A stretch of DNA of 64,000 nucleotides. Origin: Streptomyces phaeoluteigriseus (GTDB lineage: Bacteria > Actinomycetota > Actinomycetes > Streptomycetales > Streptomycetaceae). The stretch is taken from positions 305,268-369,267 of the forward strand of contig NZ_MPOH02000015.1 of assembly GCF_001896135.2 (NCBI RefSeq). The letters are read 5' to 3'. This document shows positions 51,235 through 63,737 of the stretch, in pieces. The stretch's first letter is position 1, and every line of letters begins with the position of its first letter. Both the position numbers and the translations under genes were made by a program. The notes beneath the pieces are model-generated. The model saw nothing but the letters and a program-made list of their open reading frames with translations, was not told the origin of the DNA and searched no databases.

Positions 51235-51666
51235 TCACGCCTCCCGGCGCAGCGAGGGCTTGAGTTCCTTGAACCGGCCGAGCAGGCCGTTCACGAACGA
51301 GGGCGACTCGTCCGTGGAGAACTCCTTCGCCAGCTGCACCATCTCGTCGAGGACGACGGCGTCCGGGGTCTCGTCGACCCAGATCAGCTCGTACGCGCCG
51401 AGCCGCAGGATGTTGCGGTCGACCACCGGCATCCGGTCGAGCGTCCAGCCGACCGAGTACTGCGAGATCAGCTCGTCGATGCGCCGCTCGTGCTCGGCGT
51501 ACCCCTCGACCAGCTGCATCGTGTACTCGCTCACCGGAGGCTGCCGGGTGTCGGCCCGGGAGAGCCGGATCCAGTCCGCGAGGACCGTCAGGACATCGGC
51601 GCCGCGCTGGTCGCCCTCGAAGAGGATCTGGAAGGCGCGCTTACGGGCCGTGTTGCGGGCAGCCAC
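51235..51666 (-). CDS. nusB: Transcription antitermination factor NusB
   Basis: The 143-residue all-helical protein (MAARNTARKRAFQILFEGDQ) has an Arg-rich start for boxA RNA binding and the family core LRLGAYELIWVDETPDAVVL, with FVNGLLGRF near the end. With NusE (S10) it supports rRNA transcription. It begins two bases after the efp stop, so the two are co-translated. Confidence 0.95.
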   Translation of the reverse strand: MAARNTARKRAFQILFEGDQRGADVLTVLADWIRLSRADTRQPPVSEYTMQLVEGYAEHERRIDELISQYSVGWTLDRMPVVDRNILRLGAYELIWVDETPDAVVLDEMVQLAKEFSTDESPSFVNGLLGRFKELKPSLRREA

Positions 51667-51668
51667 GG

Positions 51669-52235
51669 TTAGCTGTTCACCCGGCCGAGGTAGTCGCTCG
51701 TACGGGTGTCGACCTTGATCTTCTCACCGGTGGTGATGAAGAGCGGGACCTGGATCTGGTGACCGGTCTCGAGGGTCGCGGGCTTGGTGCCACCGGTGGA
51801 GCGGTCACCCTGGAGACCGGGCTCGGTCTCCTGGACGACGAGTTCGACGGCGGCCGGCAGGTCGACGAAGAGCACTTCGCCCTCGTGCTGCGCGACGGTG
51901 GCCGTGAAGCCCTCGATCAGGAAGTTGGCGGCGTCGCCGACAGCCTTGCGGTCGACCATGAGCTGGTCGTAGGTCTCCATGTCCATGAAGACGAAGTACT
52001 CGCCGTCCATGTAGGAGAACTGCATGTCGCGCTTGTCGACAGTGGCCGTCTCGACCTTGACGCCGGCGTTGAAGGTCTTGTCGACCACCTTGCCGGACAG
52101 CACGTTCTTGAGCTTGGTGCGCACGAAGGCCGGGCCCTTGCCGGGCTTGACGTGCTGGAACTCGACGACGGACCAGAGCTGGCCGCCTTCGAGCTTGAGC
52201 ACCAGGCCGTTCTTGAGGTCGTTCGTGGAAGCCAC
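51669..52235 (-). CDS. efp: Elongation factor P
   Basis: EF-P relieves ribosome stalling at polyproline. The 188-residue protein starts at GTG 52235 ([20 protein letters not shown]). The KOW-like domain I has the tip loop [10 protein letters not shown], whose Lys/Pro region contacts the tRNA. Two OB domains follow, ending [15 protein letters not shown]. No EpmA/EarP-type modifying gene is adjacent, as expected for the actinobacterial KPGKGP type. Confidence 0.96.
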   Translation of the reverse strand: MASTNDLKNGLVLKLEGGQLWSVVEFQHVKPGKGPAFVRTKLKNVLSGKVVDKTFNAGVKVETATVDKRDMQFSYMDGEYFVFMDMETYDQLMVDRKAVGDAANFLIEGFTATVAQHEGEVLFVDLPAAVELVVQETEPGLQGDRSTGGTKPATLETGHQIQVPLFITTGEKIKVDTRTSDYLGRVNS

Positions 52236-52287
52236 GGTTGCGGAATCTCCTGGACTGACGTGGACGACCCCGGGGGCACGCACCTGC

Positions 52288-53394
52288 CTATAGTGCGAGC
52301 AGCTCCTTGGTCGTGATGGTGAGTAGCTCGGGTCCGCCGTCCGCCTCGGGGCGTACGACGAGCGTGTCATCGATCCGGACACCGCCCCGGCCCGGGAGGT
52401 GGACCCCCGGTTCGACGGTGACCGGCACGCAAGCGTCCAGTTTACCCATGGCCGCGGGACCCAACTGCGGGTCCTCCTCGATTTCGAGCCCCACACCGTG
52501 TCCGGTCAGTGCCGAAAGGCCCTCGGCGTACCCCGCGGAGTCCAGCACCTGGCGTGCGGCACGGTCCACGTCACGGTACGCGGCACCGGGTACCAGACTC
52601 TCGCGTCCGGCCCGCTGAGCGGCGAAGACGAGGTCGTACAGCTCGATCTGCCAGTCCGCGGGAGAGGTCCCGATGACGAACGTACGGCCGATCTCGCAGC
52701 GGTAGCCGCGGTACGTCGCCCCAAGACAGACGGAGAGGAAATCGCCCTCCTCCACGCGACGGTCGGTGGGCCGGTGCCCGCGCCGCCCCGAGTTCGGGCC
52801 CGTTCCGACGGAGGTGGTGAAGGCGGGGCCGTCGGCGCCGTGGTCGACGAGGCGGCGCTCCAGCTCCAGGGCCAGGTGGCGTTCGGTGCGGCCCACCAGG
52901 ATGGACTCCAGCAGCTCGCCCAGGGCCTGGTCGGCGATCTCGGCACCGATGCGCAGACAGGAGATCTCCTCCTCGTCCTTGACGACCCGCAGCTGCTCGA
53001 CGGCTCCGCCCAGGTCGGCGAGGCGCAGCCGGGGCGCGACGGACCGCAGGGCGCGATGACGGGCCACCGTGAGGTGGTGTTCCTCGACCGCCACGGAGTC
53101 GCCACCGCGGTCCATGAGGAAGCCCGCGGCGGCCACGGCGGGGTCGCCTCCGGAGTGGGACAGGACCCGGACCTTCAGGGCCTCGTCGGGCCGGCCCTCG
53201 TGGGGCCGGTCGTCGGGCGGGCCTGTGCAGACGAGGAGGTCCTCGTCCGCGCCCAGCAGCAGGACGGCGCCCTGGGGCGACGCACCCGCGAGGTATCTCA
53301 CATTGGCGGGGCGGGAGATCAGCGCGCTCGCGCTGCCGCCGGCGCTGCATCGTTCCCTCAGCCGTTTGCGGCGAGCCGCGTACACCTCTGACAT
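52288..53394 (-). CDS. Aminopeptidase P (M24) homologue with altered metal ligands
   Basis: The protein has 368 residues from ATG 53394. It has an N-terminal creatinase-like domain (1-130) and a C-terminal pita-bread domain. Judged against PepP, the five metal ligands read C223 (VCLGA; Asp expected), E234 (Asp expected), H299 ([10 protein letters not shown]), E328 (VEPG) and D342 (RIDD; Glu expected). One ligand is lost and two are conservatively changed, and HE after GHGVG is EE. It may be a weak or non-classical enzyme. The position just upstream of efp is conserved for pepQ/pepP in many bacteria and suggests a link to proline-rich peptides. Confidence 0.85.
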   Translation of the reverse strand: MSEVYAARRKRLRERCSAGGSASALISRPANVRYLAGASPQGAVLLLGADEDLLVCTGPPDDRPHEGRPDEALKVRVLSHSGGDPAVAAAGFLMDRGGDSVAVEEHHLTVARHRALRSVAPRLRLADLGGAVEQLRVVKDEEEISCLRIGAEIADQALGELLESILVGRTERHLALELERRLVDHGADGPAFTTSVGTGPNSGRRGHRPTDRRVEEGDFLSVCLGATYRGYRCEIGRTFVIGTSPADWQIELYDLVFAAQRAGRESLVPGAAYRDVDRAARQVLDSAGYAEGLSALTGHGVGLEIEEDPQLGPAAMGKLDACVPVTVEPGVHLPGRGGVRIDDTLVVRPEADGGPELLTITTKELLAL

Positions 53395-53511
53395 GAGTCG
53401 AGCGTAGGAGGAATGACCGGTTTGTGCCGGTTGGGCTGCGCCGAGAGGGGTGGACGGGAGGAGACAGCCCGCCCGAGACGGCTCTCCTTCCCCGGCCGCC
53501 ACGCCCTCGGA

Positions 53512-54261
53512 TCACCAGCTCGGTGGGCTCGCTATCGCCCTGGCCAGTACGTCGTCCAGGATGCGTGCCGTGGTCGGGACGTCGAGCTGGGAGTTGTCGA
53601 TGATCGGGAGGCCGGAGCCGTACCAGCCGGCCATGCGGCCGTGGATGCGGGCGACCTCCTCGTCGGCGAGGCGGCGGTTGCCCGAGCGTTCCGCGTTGCG
53701 TTCGAGGACGACTTCCAGGCCGGGGAGCAGGACGACCGGGAGCAGACCCGGCCCGACGTGCCGCTTCCAGCCACCGAGTCCCACGGCCGGGCGGTCGGGG
53801 AAGATCGCGTCGTCCAGGATGCACGAGATGCCGTTGGCCAGGAAGTTGCGGGCGGCGAAGCCGCAGGTGCGGCGGGCCAGGCGGTACTGCGCCTCGGAGT
53901 GGTCGTTCCAGCCGGACTGGGGGTCGGCGAAGCCGGAGCGGACCCATTCACGGACGTCGTCGAGGCTGATGTGGGCGGTGGGCACCCGGCGGTGGTCGGC
54001 CCAGAACTTGGCGACGCTGGTCTTTCCCGCGCCGGCCGGGCCGATGAGCAGCACCGCGAGCGTCGTGGCCGTCGGGTCGGTGGCCGCCGGCGCGGGAGGC
54101 GCGCTCGGCATCCCGACGGGGCCGCCGGGGGGCAGCGGGACATGCCCGGTGACCTCACCGCCCGCCGGAGCGTGCCACGGGGGCGGAGAGTGCGGCGGAG
54201 CCGGGGGGTGCTGGAGGGGCCTGCGGCGCGGGCTGGCGCGGGCCCGAGGGCGGCCGGGCAC
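53512..54261 (-). CDS. P-loop ATP-binding protein (AAA_33/zeta-toxin-like kinase fold), Pro-rich N-terminus
   Basis: The open frame from GTG 54261 gives 249 residues. The conserved part begins near residue 65 with Walker A LLIGPAGAGKTSVAKFWAD, followed by ISLDDVREWVRSGFADPQSG and the lid helices ERNAERSGNRRLADEEVARI. It looks like a small P-loop kinase of unknown substrate. The first 65 residues are Pro/Ala-rich and probably disordered. Coding-like sequence continues upstream in another frame to ATG 54391 (MQHAVGSPLPPPHQPGH), so one extra G near 54290 may hide a longer N-terminus. It lies between aroB and the aminopeptidase. Confidence 0.7.
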   Translation of the reverse strand: MPGRPRARASPRRRPLQHPPAPPHSPPPWHAPAGGEVTGHVPLPPGGPVGMPSAPPAPAATDPTATTLAVLLIGPAGAGKTSVAKFWADHRRVPTAHISLDDVREWVRSGFADPQSGWNDHSEAQYRLARRTCGFAARNFLANGISCILDDAIFPDRPAVGLGGWKRHVGPGLLPVVLLPGLEVVLERNAERSGNRRLADEEVARIHGRMAGWYGSGLPIIDNSQLDVPTTARILDDVLARAIASPPSW

Positions 54262-54558
54262 GGGAGCGGGCTGGGGGGTGCCGCCCGGGCTGGTGCGGTC
54301 CCGGGTGTTGCGCGGCCGGCGACCAGCCGACGGCCGGTCCGTGCCCCGGCTGATGGGGCGGCGGCAGCGGAGAACCCACTGCGTGCTGCATCCGGTGCCA
54401 CTCCGTCTCGTACAGGCGATTGACGCTGGCAGCGAGGGTGCGGCCCCTCACTTCCCACCGAACGGTACCGCCCCCCTGCCGTCCTTTGGTGAACGGCCGG
54501 GGGCGGTGTGAAGTGCCCGGTGCGCAAGGCGAATCGGACGGATGGGACCCCTGCGGAC

Positions 54559-57383
<2,825 letters not shown>

Positions 57384-57564
57384 CGGTGCTCCTCAGTCCT
57401 CGCGCCTGGTACTGCCCCGCGTACGCGCGTCCTCGCGTACGGCAACGGCGCGACCGGGTGCGCGACCCTGGTCCGCCACCCCCGATCCTCCCACGTCCGC
57501 GACACGGAACCGGCCGCCGGTCCATCTGGCGGACGGCCCCCCGGTCCCGGGTCCGACGATCCCG

Positions 57565-58419
57565 CTACCGGCGGGAGGCGAGCGCGTGCTCTCCCGCTTT
57601 GCGCATCGCGTCCACGGGGGCCGGGGCGCGCCCGGTCATCTGCTCCACCTGGAGCACCGCTTGGTGCACCAGCAGATCGAGGCCACTGACGACGGCGCCG
57701 CCGAACATCGACCAGCGGGCGGCCAGTTCGGTCGGCCAGGGGTCGTACAGCACGTCGAAGAGGGTGGTGGGCCGCTCCGGTACGGCGGTGGCGAGCGCGT
57801 CGGTGGTGCCGGCGGGCGTGGTGGCGATCACCAGCGGCGCGCGCAGTGCCTCGGCCGCGTCGTCCCAGTCGGCCGTACGGACGTCGACGTCGAGGCGCTC
57901 GCCCCACTGCCGCATCTCGGCGGCTCGGGCCCCGCTGCGCACATAGACCACGACCTCGCCGACGCAGACGCGGGACATCGCGGCCAGCGCCGAGGAGGCG
58001 GTGGCGCCGGCGCCCAGGATCGCGGCCGAGTCCACCTGCTCGACGCCGTGCTCGCGCAGGGCGGCGACCATGCCGGGGATGTCGGTGTTGTCGCCGACGC
58101 GGCGGCCGTCCTCGGTGAACACCAGCGTGTTGACCGCCTCGACGGAGGCCGCCGTCTCGCTGACCTCGTCCAGCAGGGGGATCACCGCGCGCTTGAGCGG
58201 CATGGTCAGCGACAGCCCCGCCCACTCGGCCCCGAGCCCCTCGACGAAGGAGGGCAGGGCCGCCTCGTCCACGTCGAAGCGGTCGTACGTCCACTCCGTG
58301 AGGTCCAGCGCCTGGTAGGCGGCGCGGTGCAGCACCGGGGAGAGGGAGTGCGCGACGGGGCTGCCGAGCACCGCGGCCCGGTGTCGGGAGGCGTGCTCGC
58401 CCCTGGTGATGTCGGTCAT
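57565..58419 (-). CDS. aroE: Shikimate 5-dehydrogenase
   Basis: AroE reduces 3-dehydroshikimate with NADPH. The 284-residue protein has the substrate motif GSPVAHSLSPVLH, catalytic Lys in LTMPLKRAV, Asp in GDNTDIPG, and the NADP loop ILGAGATASSALAAM. GATASS lacks the usual Gly-Ala-Gly-Gly but is common in the actinobacterial AroE group. It starts four bases after the mltG stop. A 181-base gap follows before aroC. Confidence 0.92.
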   Translation of the reverse strand: MTDITRGEHASRHRAAVLGSPVAHSLSPVLHRAAYQALDLTEWTYDRFDVDEAALPSFVEGLGAEWAGLSLTMPLKRAVIPLLDEVSETAASVEAVNTLVFTEDGRRVGDNTDIPGMVAALREHGVEQVDSAAILGAGATASSALAAMSRVCVGEVVVYVRSGARAAEMRQWGERLDVDVRTADWDDAAEALRAPLVIATTPAGTTDALATAVPERPTTLFDVLYDPWPTELAARWSMFGGAVVSGLDLLVHQAVLQVEQMTGRAPAPVDAMRKAGEHALASRR

Positions 58420-58423
58420 GACC

Positions 58424-60112
58424 TCAGTTACCGGCGCTCTCGTTGAACTTGTCCTTGAGCCGTTCGAATTCCGCGTAGGTCTTGGCGAACTCCGTCTTGT
58501 TCTCGCCGTCGGTCGCCACGAAGTAGATCCAGCCGTCGTTCGTCGGATTCAGCGCCGCCGTGAGTGCCTCGGCCCCCGGGTTTCCGATCGGTCCCGGCGG
58601 AAGGCCCTTCTGCGTGTACGTGTTGTACGGGTCCTGGTTGCTGTTGATCTCGGACTCGCTGATGTGGATGTTGCTCTCGTTCTTCAGGTAGTTGAAGGTC
58701 GAGTCGAACTGGAGCAGCTGGTTGGTCTCGGTGTTCGTCGGCTTGAGACGGTTGTAGATGACCTCCGCCATCTTGCGGAAGTCGTCGTGCGTCTTGCCCT
58801 CCGCCTGGACCAGGCTGGCGACCGTGATGACCTGGAGCGGGTTCTGCAGTTTCAGCGTCTCGGCCTTGGCGTCGAGGTCGTACTTGCCGTAGGCCGCGTC
58901 GGCCGCCCCGACCATCTCCTTGAGCACCGAGGCGGGCTTCATGCCCTTGGCCGCGGGATAGGTGCCCGGGAAGAGGAAGCCCTCCAGCGGGTCCTTGATG
59001 TCACCGCCGACGTTCGCCCAGTCGGGCAGGCCGAGGCTCTCGAAGTCCTTCTCGGCGACGTCCCTGGTGGTGCCCGCGGTGAGGCCGAGCTTGGTGTCGA
59101 TCAGCTTGTAGACGGAGATGTTCCGCTGGCCGGGTGTGACCACCACGTTGGCCTGGCTCTTGGGGTCGAGCATCATCTCCACGGCGCTCTTCGCGGACAT
59201 CTCCTTCTTGAGGATGTACGCGCCGGCCTGGATCTTGTCCCCGTCGCTGCTCGTGAAGGCGGACACGAAGGCGTCGACGCTCTTCACGACACCGGCGTCC
59301 TTCAGCCTGCGTCCGATCTCGACGCCGCCCGCGCCCTTGGGGATCTCGATGCTGACGGTCTGGCTGTTGCCGGCGCCCGCGTAGTCCGGCGCCGCGCCGT
59401 AACGATTCTGGTAGAACTGGTAGCCGAAATAGGTGACGCCGCCGAGACCGCCGCCGAACACCAGCAGGACGACCAGGCAGGCGCAGCCGTTGCGGCTCTT
59501 CTTGTCCTTCTTGGCGCCCTTGCCCCCGCGTCCGCGGCGGTCGCCGCGCCCCTCCGGCTCGTCGTCCTCCTCGTCGTCCGCCCCGCCGCCCGCGAAGAAG
59601 GCGTGCTCGCCCTGGTCGGGACCTGGGTCCCAGTCGGGCTGCTCGGCCTCCGGCTCGGGGCGCCTGCGGGCGGGCGGCTCCGGCGGCGGATACGCCTCCG
59701 GGGTGCCGTAGAAGTCGGGCTGCTCGGCACCGTAGGCCGCGGCCTGCTGGCCGTAGGGGTCACCGGGGTCGGCGGCGTACGGGACGTGCGCGTGGGTGCC
59801 GGTGCCGTCCCAGCCGCCCTCGTTGTAGGCCTGCTGGTTCGGCTGGCCGTACTGCTGCCCCTGGCCGGCGTACTGCTGCTGGTCGTAGGACTGCTGGTAC
59901 TGCTGCTGGTCGTAGGGCGGCTGGGACCCGTCGTTGTTCCAGTCGCCGTACTCCTGCTGCGGCTGCTGCTGCGGGTGCTGGTGCTGCGGCTGGCCGCCGT
60001 AGGCAGGCTGATGGCCGGTGTGGTCCTGCTGCCCTTCCCATCCGACGTCCCCGTACAACGGGTCCTCCGGATGCCACGGTTCGGAGCCTGGGCCCCGGCC
60101 ATACTCAGTCAT
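58424..60112 (-). CDS. mltG: Endolytic murein transglycosylase MltG (YceG-like)
   Basis: The protein has 562 residues. Residues 1-205 are a long cytoplasmic tail rich in Gln, Tyr, Pro and Gly (QQEYGDWNNDGSQ, QQQYQQSYDQQQY) with a charged end (KKDKKSRNG). One membrane helix follows (about 209-231), then a LysM-like domain and the YceG catalytic domain with the catalytic Glu E438 in VASLVQAEGKT and the LPPGPIGNPG motif near the end. MltG cuts new glycan strands and sets their length. The older 'aminodeoxychorismate lyase' name is wrong. The neighbours ruvX and alaS match the conserved alaS-ruvX-mltG-aroE order. Confidence 0.94.
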   Translation of the reverse strand: MTEYGRGPGSEPWHPEDPLYGDVGWEGQQDHTGHQPAYGGQPQHQHPQQQPQQEYGDWNNDGSQPPYDQQQYQQSYDQQQYAGQGQQYGQPNQQAYNEGGWDGTGTHAHVPYAADPGDPYGQQAAAYGAEQPDFYGTPEAYPPPEPPARRRPEPEAEQPDWDPGPDQGEHAFFAGGGADDEEDDEPEGRGDRRGRGGKGAKKDKKSRNGCACLVVLLVFGGGLGGVTYFGYQFYQNRYGAAPDYAGAGNSQTVSIEIPKGAGGVEIGRRLKDAGVVKSVDAFVSAFTSSDGDKIQAGAYILKKEMSAKSAVEMMLDPKSQANVVVTPGQRNISVYKLIDTKLGLTAGTTRDVAEKDFESLGLPDWANVGGDIKDPLEGFLFPGTYPAAKGMKPASVLKEMVGAADAAYGKYDLDAKAETLKLQNPLQVITVASLVQAEGKTHDDFRKMAEVIYNRLKPTNTETNQLLQFDSTFNYLKNESNIHISESEINSNQDPYNTYTQKGLPPGPIGNPGAEALTAALNPTNDGWIYFVATDGENKTEFAKTYAEFERLKDKFNESAGN

Positions 60113-60234
60113 CTATCCCCTAGAGCCGCGAGGCGGCGGTCGCGCGGCTGGTGGGCCCGGCTACCCTTCCGCCTCTTTCTGTGCGGTCGCTGTTCGAAGA
60201 CCACCGCATCGCGCGGAACGTTACCGTATCGCGA

Positions 60235-60711
60235 TCAGATGACCACTTCGACGCCCTCGCCCGGTGCCGAGCCTGACACCCGTTCGGATTCCAGGGCCTG
60301 CTGAAGGATGATCACAGCGGCGGCCTGGTCGATGACGGAACGTCCCTTCTTGGACTTCACGCCCGAGGCGCGCAGGCCCTGACCGGCCGTCACCGTCGTC
60401 ATCCGCTCGTCGAGCAGCCGGACCGGGACCGGTGCGATGCCCTTGGCCAGCTCCTGGGCGAAGGCGCGCACCTTGACCGCGGCCGGGCCCTCGCCCCCCT
60501 TGAGGGAGCGAGGGAGCCCGACGACGACCTCGATCGGCTCGTACTCCTCGACGAGTTGCCCGAGTCGTCGGTGGGCCGCCGGGACGTCACGGCCGGGGAC
60601 CGTCTCCACCGGGGTGGCGAGGATCCCGTCGGGGTCGCACGAGGCGACCCCGATCCGCGCGTCCCCGACGTCGATCGCGAGGCGGCGGCCCTTCCTCATC
60701 GGACGGCTCAC
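60235..60711 (-). CDS. ruvX: RuvX/YqgF-family RNase H-like nuclease
   Basis: The 158-residue protein has the RNase H fold acids: D14 in [15 protein letters not shown] in EVVVGLPRS and [11 protein letters not shown], and a C-terminal [15 protein letters not shown]. It is the YqgF type, linked to 16S rRNA 5'-end maturation and, in other bacteria, proposed Holliday-junction cutting. Its start overlaps the alaS stop by four bases. Confidence 0.94.
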   Translation of the reverse strand: MSRPMRKGRRLAIDVGDARIGVASCDPDGILATPVETVPGRDVPAAHRRLGQLVEEYEPIEVVVGLPRSLKGGEGPAAVKVRAFAQELAKGIAPVPVRLLDERMTTVTAGQGLRASGVKSKKGRSVIDQAAAVIILQQALESERVSGSAPGEGVEVVI

Positions 60712-63380
60712 TTGGCCGAATCCGCCACGAGTCGCTCGACGGCGTCGACGGCCTCGCCGACGGCGGCCGGGTTCTGGCCGCCGCCCTGGGCGACGTCGGG
60801 CTTGCCGCCACCGCCGCCGCCGAGGGTCTTGGCGGCCGTACGGACCAGGTCGCCGGCCTTGAGGCCGCGCTCGCGGGCGGCGTCGTTGGTGGCGATGACC
60901 GTGAGCGGCTTGCCGTTGTTCACCGTGAACAGGGCGACCACGGCGGCCCGTCCGCCCTGGATGCGGCCGCGCACGTCGAGAACCAGCCGGCGCAGGTCGT
61001 CCGGCGTGGTGCCGTCCGGCACCTGGCCGGTGACGACGGCGACCCCGCGGATGTCCTTGGCGGACTCCACGAGACCGGCGGCGGCCTGGAGGACCTTCTC
61101 GGCGCGGAACTTCTCGATCTCCTTCTCGGCGTCCTTCAGCTTGCCGAGCATGGCGGAGACCTTCTCCGGAAGCTCCTCCGGGCGGCCCTTGATCAGCTCC
61201 TGGAGCTGGGCGACGACCGTGTGCTCACGGGCGAGGAAGTTGTAGGCGTCGACACCCACGAGGGCCTCGATCCGGCGCACACCCGAGCCGATCGACGACT
61301 CGCCGAGCAGCTTCACCAGGCCCAGCTGGGCGGTGTTGTGCACGTGGGTGCCGCCGCACAGCTCCTTGGAGAAGTCGCCGATGGTCACGACGCGCACCCG
61401 CTCGCCGTACTTCTCGCCGAACTCGGCGATGGCGCCCTGCTTCTTGGCCTCGTCGAGGCTCAGGATCTCGGCGTGCACGTCAAGATCGCGGGCGAGGATC
61501 TCGTTGATCTTCTGCTCGACGTCGGTCATGACGGTCGTCGGGACGGCGGACGGGGAACCGAAGTCGAAGCGGAAGCGGCCGGGCTGGTTCTCGGAACCGG
61601 CCTGGGCGGCCGTCGGGCCGAGAGCGTCGCGCAGGGCCTGGTGCGTGAGGTGCGTGGCCGAGTGGGCGCGGGCGATGGCCGTACGGCGACGGCCGTCGAT
61701 CGAGGCGTGGGCCTTGGCCCCGACGGTCACCTCGCCGAACTGGACGACGCCCTTGTGGACGTACACGCCCGGGACCGGCTTCTGGGTGTCGCGGACCTCG
61801 ACGACGGCACCGGTGTCGACCTTGATACGGCCGGTGTCGCCGATCTGGCCGCCGCCCTCGGCGTAGAACGGGGTGCGGTCCAGGACGATCTCGACCTCGT
61901 CGCCCTCGGTGGCGGCCGGGGAGGAGACGCCGTCGACGAGGATGCCGACGATCGTGGTCTCGCCCTCGGTGTCGGTGTAGCCGATGAAGTCGGTCTCACC
62001 GGCCTTGTCGGCGATCTCGCGGTAGGCACCGACACCGGCGTGGCCGGTCTTCTTGGCCTGGGCGTCGGCCTTGGCCTGGTCCCGCTGCTGCTTCATCAGG
62101 CGGCGGAAGCCGTCCTCGTCCACGGAAAGGCCCTGCTCGGCGGCCATTTCGAGGGTGAGGTCGATGGGGAAGCCCCAGGTGTCGTGGAGCAGGAAGGCCT
62201 TGTCGCCGGCGAGGACCCCGCCGCCGGACTGCTTGGTCTCGGTGATGGCCGTGTCGAGGATGTTGGTGCCGGCCTTGAGCGTCTTGAGGAAGGCGTTCTC
62301 CTCGGCGACGGCGACCTTCTCGATGCGCTCGCGGTCGGTGACCAGCTCGGGGTACTGCTGGCCCATCATGGCGATGACGGTGTCGATGAGGTCCTTGACG
62401 ACCGGGCCGGTGGCGCCGAGCAGGCGCATGTTGCGGATGGCGCGGCGCATGATGCGGCGCAGGACGTAACCGCGGCCCTCGTTGCCGGGGGTCACGCCGT
62501 CGCCGATGAGCATCACCGAGGTGCGCATGTGGTCGGTGACCACGCGCAGGGAGACGTCCGAGTCGTGGGCGTCGCCGTACTCGACGCCGGTCAGCTCGGT
62601 GGCCTTCCTGATGACGGCCATGGAGGTGTCGATCTCGTACATGTTCTGCACGCCCTGCAGAATCATGGCGAGGCGCTCCATGCCGAGGCCCGTGTCGATG
62701 TTCTGGCTCGGCAGGTCGCCCAGGATCTCGAAGTTGTCCTTGCCGATGCCCTCGCCGCGCTCGTACTGCATGAAGACGAGGTTCCAGATCTCCACGTACC
62801 GCTCGTCGTTGACGGCGGGGCCGCCCTCGACGCCGAACTCGGGGCCGCGGTCGTAGTTGATCTCGGAACAGGGGCCGCAGGGGCCGGGGACGCCCATGGA
62901 CCAGTAGTTGTCCTTCATGCCGAGGCGCTGGATGCGTTCCGTCGGCACTCCGACGACCTCGTGCCAGATGCGCTCGGCCTCGTCGTCGTCCTTGTAGACG
63001 GTGATCCAGAGCTTCTCCGGCTCCAGGCCGTAACCACCCTTGTCCTGGGGCGTGGTGAGCAGCTCCCAGGCGTACTTGATGGCGCCTTCCTTGAAGTAGT
63101 CGCCGAAGGAGAAGTTGCCGCACATCTGGAAGAACGTGCCGTGACGGGTGGTCTTGCCGACCTCTTCGATGTCGGGCGTGCGCACGCACTTCTGCACGCT
63201 GGTGGCGCGCTGGAAGGGCGGCTTGACCTCACCCAGGAAGTAGGGCTTGAAGGGCACCATGCCGGCCGGGACGAGGAGCAGAGTCGGGTCGTCCGCGATG
63301 AGCGACGCCGAAGGGACGACGGTGTGCCCGCGCTCCTCGAAGAAGCTCAGCCAGCGGCGGCGGATCTCGGCCGACTCCAT
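60708..63380 (-). CDS. alaS: Alanyl-tRNA synthetase
   Basis: The protein has 890 residues from ATG 63380. The class II catalytic core starts at [20 protein letters not shown], motif 2 lies in [20 protein letters not shown] and the motif 3 region near [10 protein letters not shown]. The editing domain has the zinc ligands HSATHLTH and CGGTHVHNT, and the C-terminal DHHA1 region ends [17 protein letters not shown]. All domains are present and the length is standard. It is followed directly by ruvX. Confidence 0.97.
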   Translation of the reverse strand: MESAEIRRRWLSFFEERGHTVVPSASLIADDPTLLLVPAGMVPFKPYFLGEVKPPFQRATSVQKCVRTPDIEEVGKTTRHGTFFQMCGNFSFGDYFKEGAIKYAWELLTTPQDKGGYGLEPEKLWITVYKDDDEAERIWHEVVGVPTERIQRLGMKDNYWSMGVPGPCGPCSEINYDRGPEFGVEGGPAVNDERYVEIWNLVFMQYERGEGIGKDNFEILGDLPSQNIDTGLGMERLAMILQGVQNMYEIDTSMAVIRKATELTGVEYGDAHDSDVSLRVVTDHMRTSVMLIGDGVTPGNEGRGYVLRRIMRRAIRNMRLLGATGPVVKDLIDTVIAMMGQQYPELVTDRERIEKVAVAEENAFLKTLKAGTNILDTAITETKQSGGGVLAGDKAFLLHDTWGFPIDLTLEMAAEQGLSVDEDGFRRLMKQQRDQAKADAQAKKTGHAGVGAYREIADKAGETDFIGYTDTEGETTIVGILVDGVSSPAATEGDEVEIVLDRTPFYAEGGGQIGDTGRIKVDTGAVVEVRDTQKPVPGVYVHKGVVQFGEVTVGAKAHASIDGRRRTAIARAHSATHLTHQALRDALGPTAAQAGSENQPGRFRFDFGSPSAVPTTVMTDVEQKINEILARDLDVHAEILSLDEAKKQGAIAEFGEKYGERVRVVTIGDFSKELCGGTHVHNTAQLGLVKLLGESSIGSGVRRIEALVGVDAYNFLAREHTVVAQLQELIKGRPEELPEKVSAMLGKLKDAEKEIEKFRAEKVLQAAAGLVESAKDIRGVAVVTGQVPDGTTPDDLRRLVLDVRGRIQGGRAAVVALFTVNNGKPLTVIATNDAARERGLKAGDLVRTAAKTLGGGGGGKPDVAQGGGQNPAAVGEAVDAVERLVADSAK

Positions 63381-63727
63381 CAGTGGTCCTCATTCCGGTT
63401 GTACGAGTCCGTCGTGTCGTCGACGTACTTCGGCTTGCTGGGGTTGTTCTCGATGGCGGGGTACCGCCGGGGCGCGGGGAGTTCGGGGTTCGCGTGGAGG
63501 CCGAGCGCGTCTCCCAGTTCGGCCTCCCGCTGGGCCATGTTGTCGCGGACGTCGAGCGCGAAGCCGACCGCGCGGTCCTTGAGGCGCGCTCCCGTCTCGA
63601 GGGCCTTGTTGGCCGCGGTCGCGGCGAGGCTCTCGGGGGTCAGCTGCCTCAGCTTGCGGTTGACCTTGGTGGTGGCCCAGACACCGGCGGCGACACCGGT
63701 GGAGAACCAGAAGGTACGACGGAACAT
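63380..63727 (-). CDS. DUF6167 family small membrane-associated protein
   Basis: The 115-residue protein starts [20 protein letters not shown], a single N-terminal hydrophobic segment, followed by a helical soluble part ([20 protein letters not shown]) and a hydrophilic tail ending SYNRNEDH. I recognise the DUF6167 pattern; function unknown. Its stop shares one base with the alaS start (TGATG), so the two are translationally coupled. The partner just upstream is a DUF948 protein. Confidence 0.8.
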   Translation of the reverse strand: MFRRTFWFSTGVAAGVWATTKVNRKLRQLTPESLAATAANKALETGARLKDRAVGFALDVRDNMAQREAELGDALGLHANPELPAPRRYPAIENNPSKPKYVDDTTDSYNRNEDH

Positions 63728-63737
63728 CGCTTGGGTC

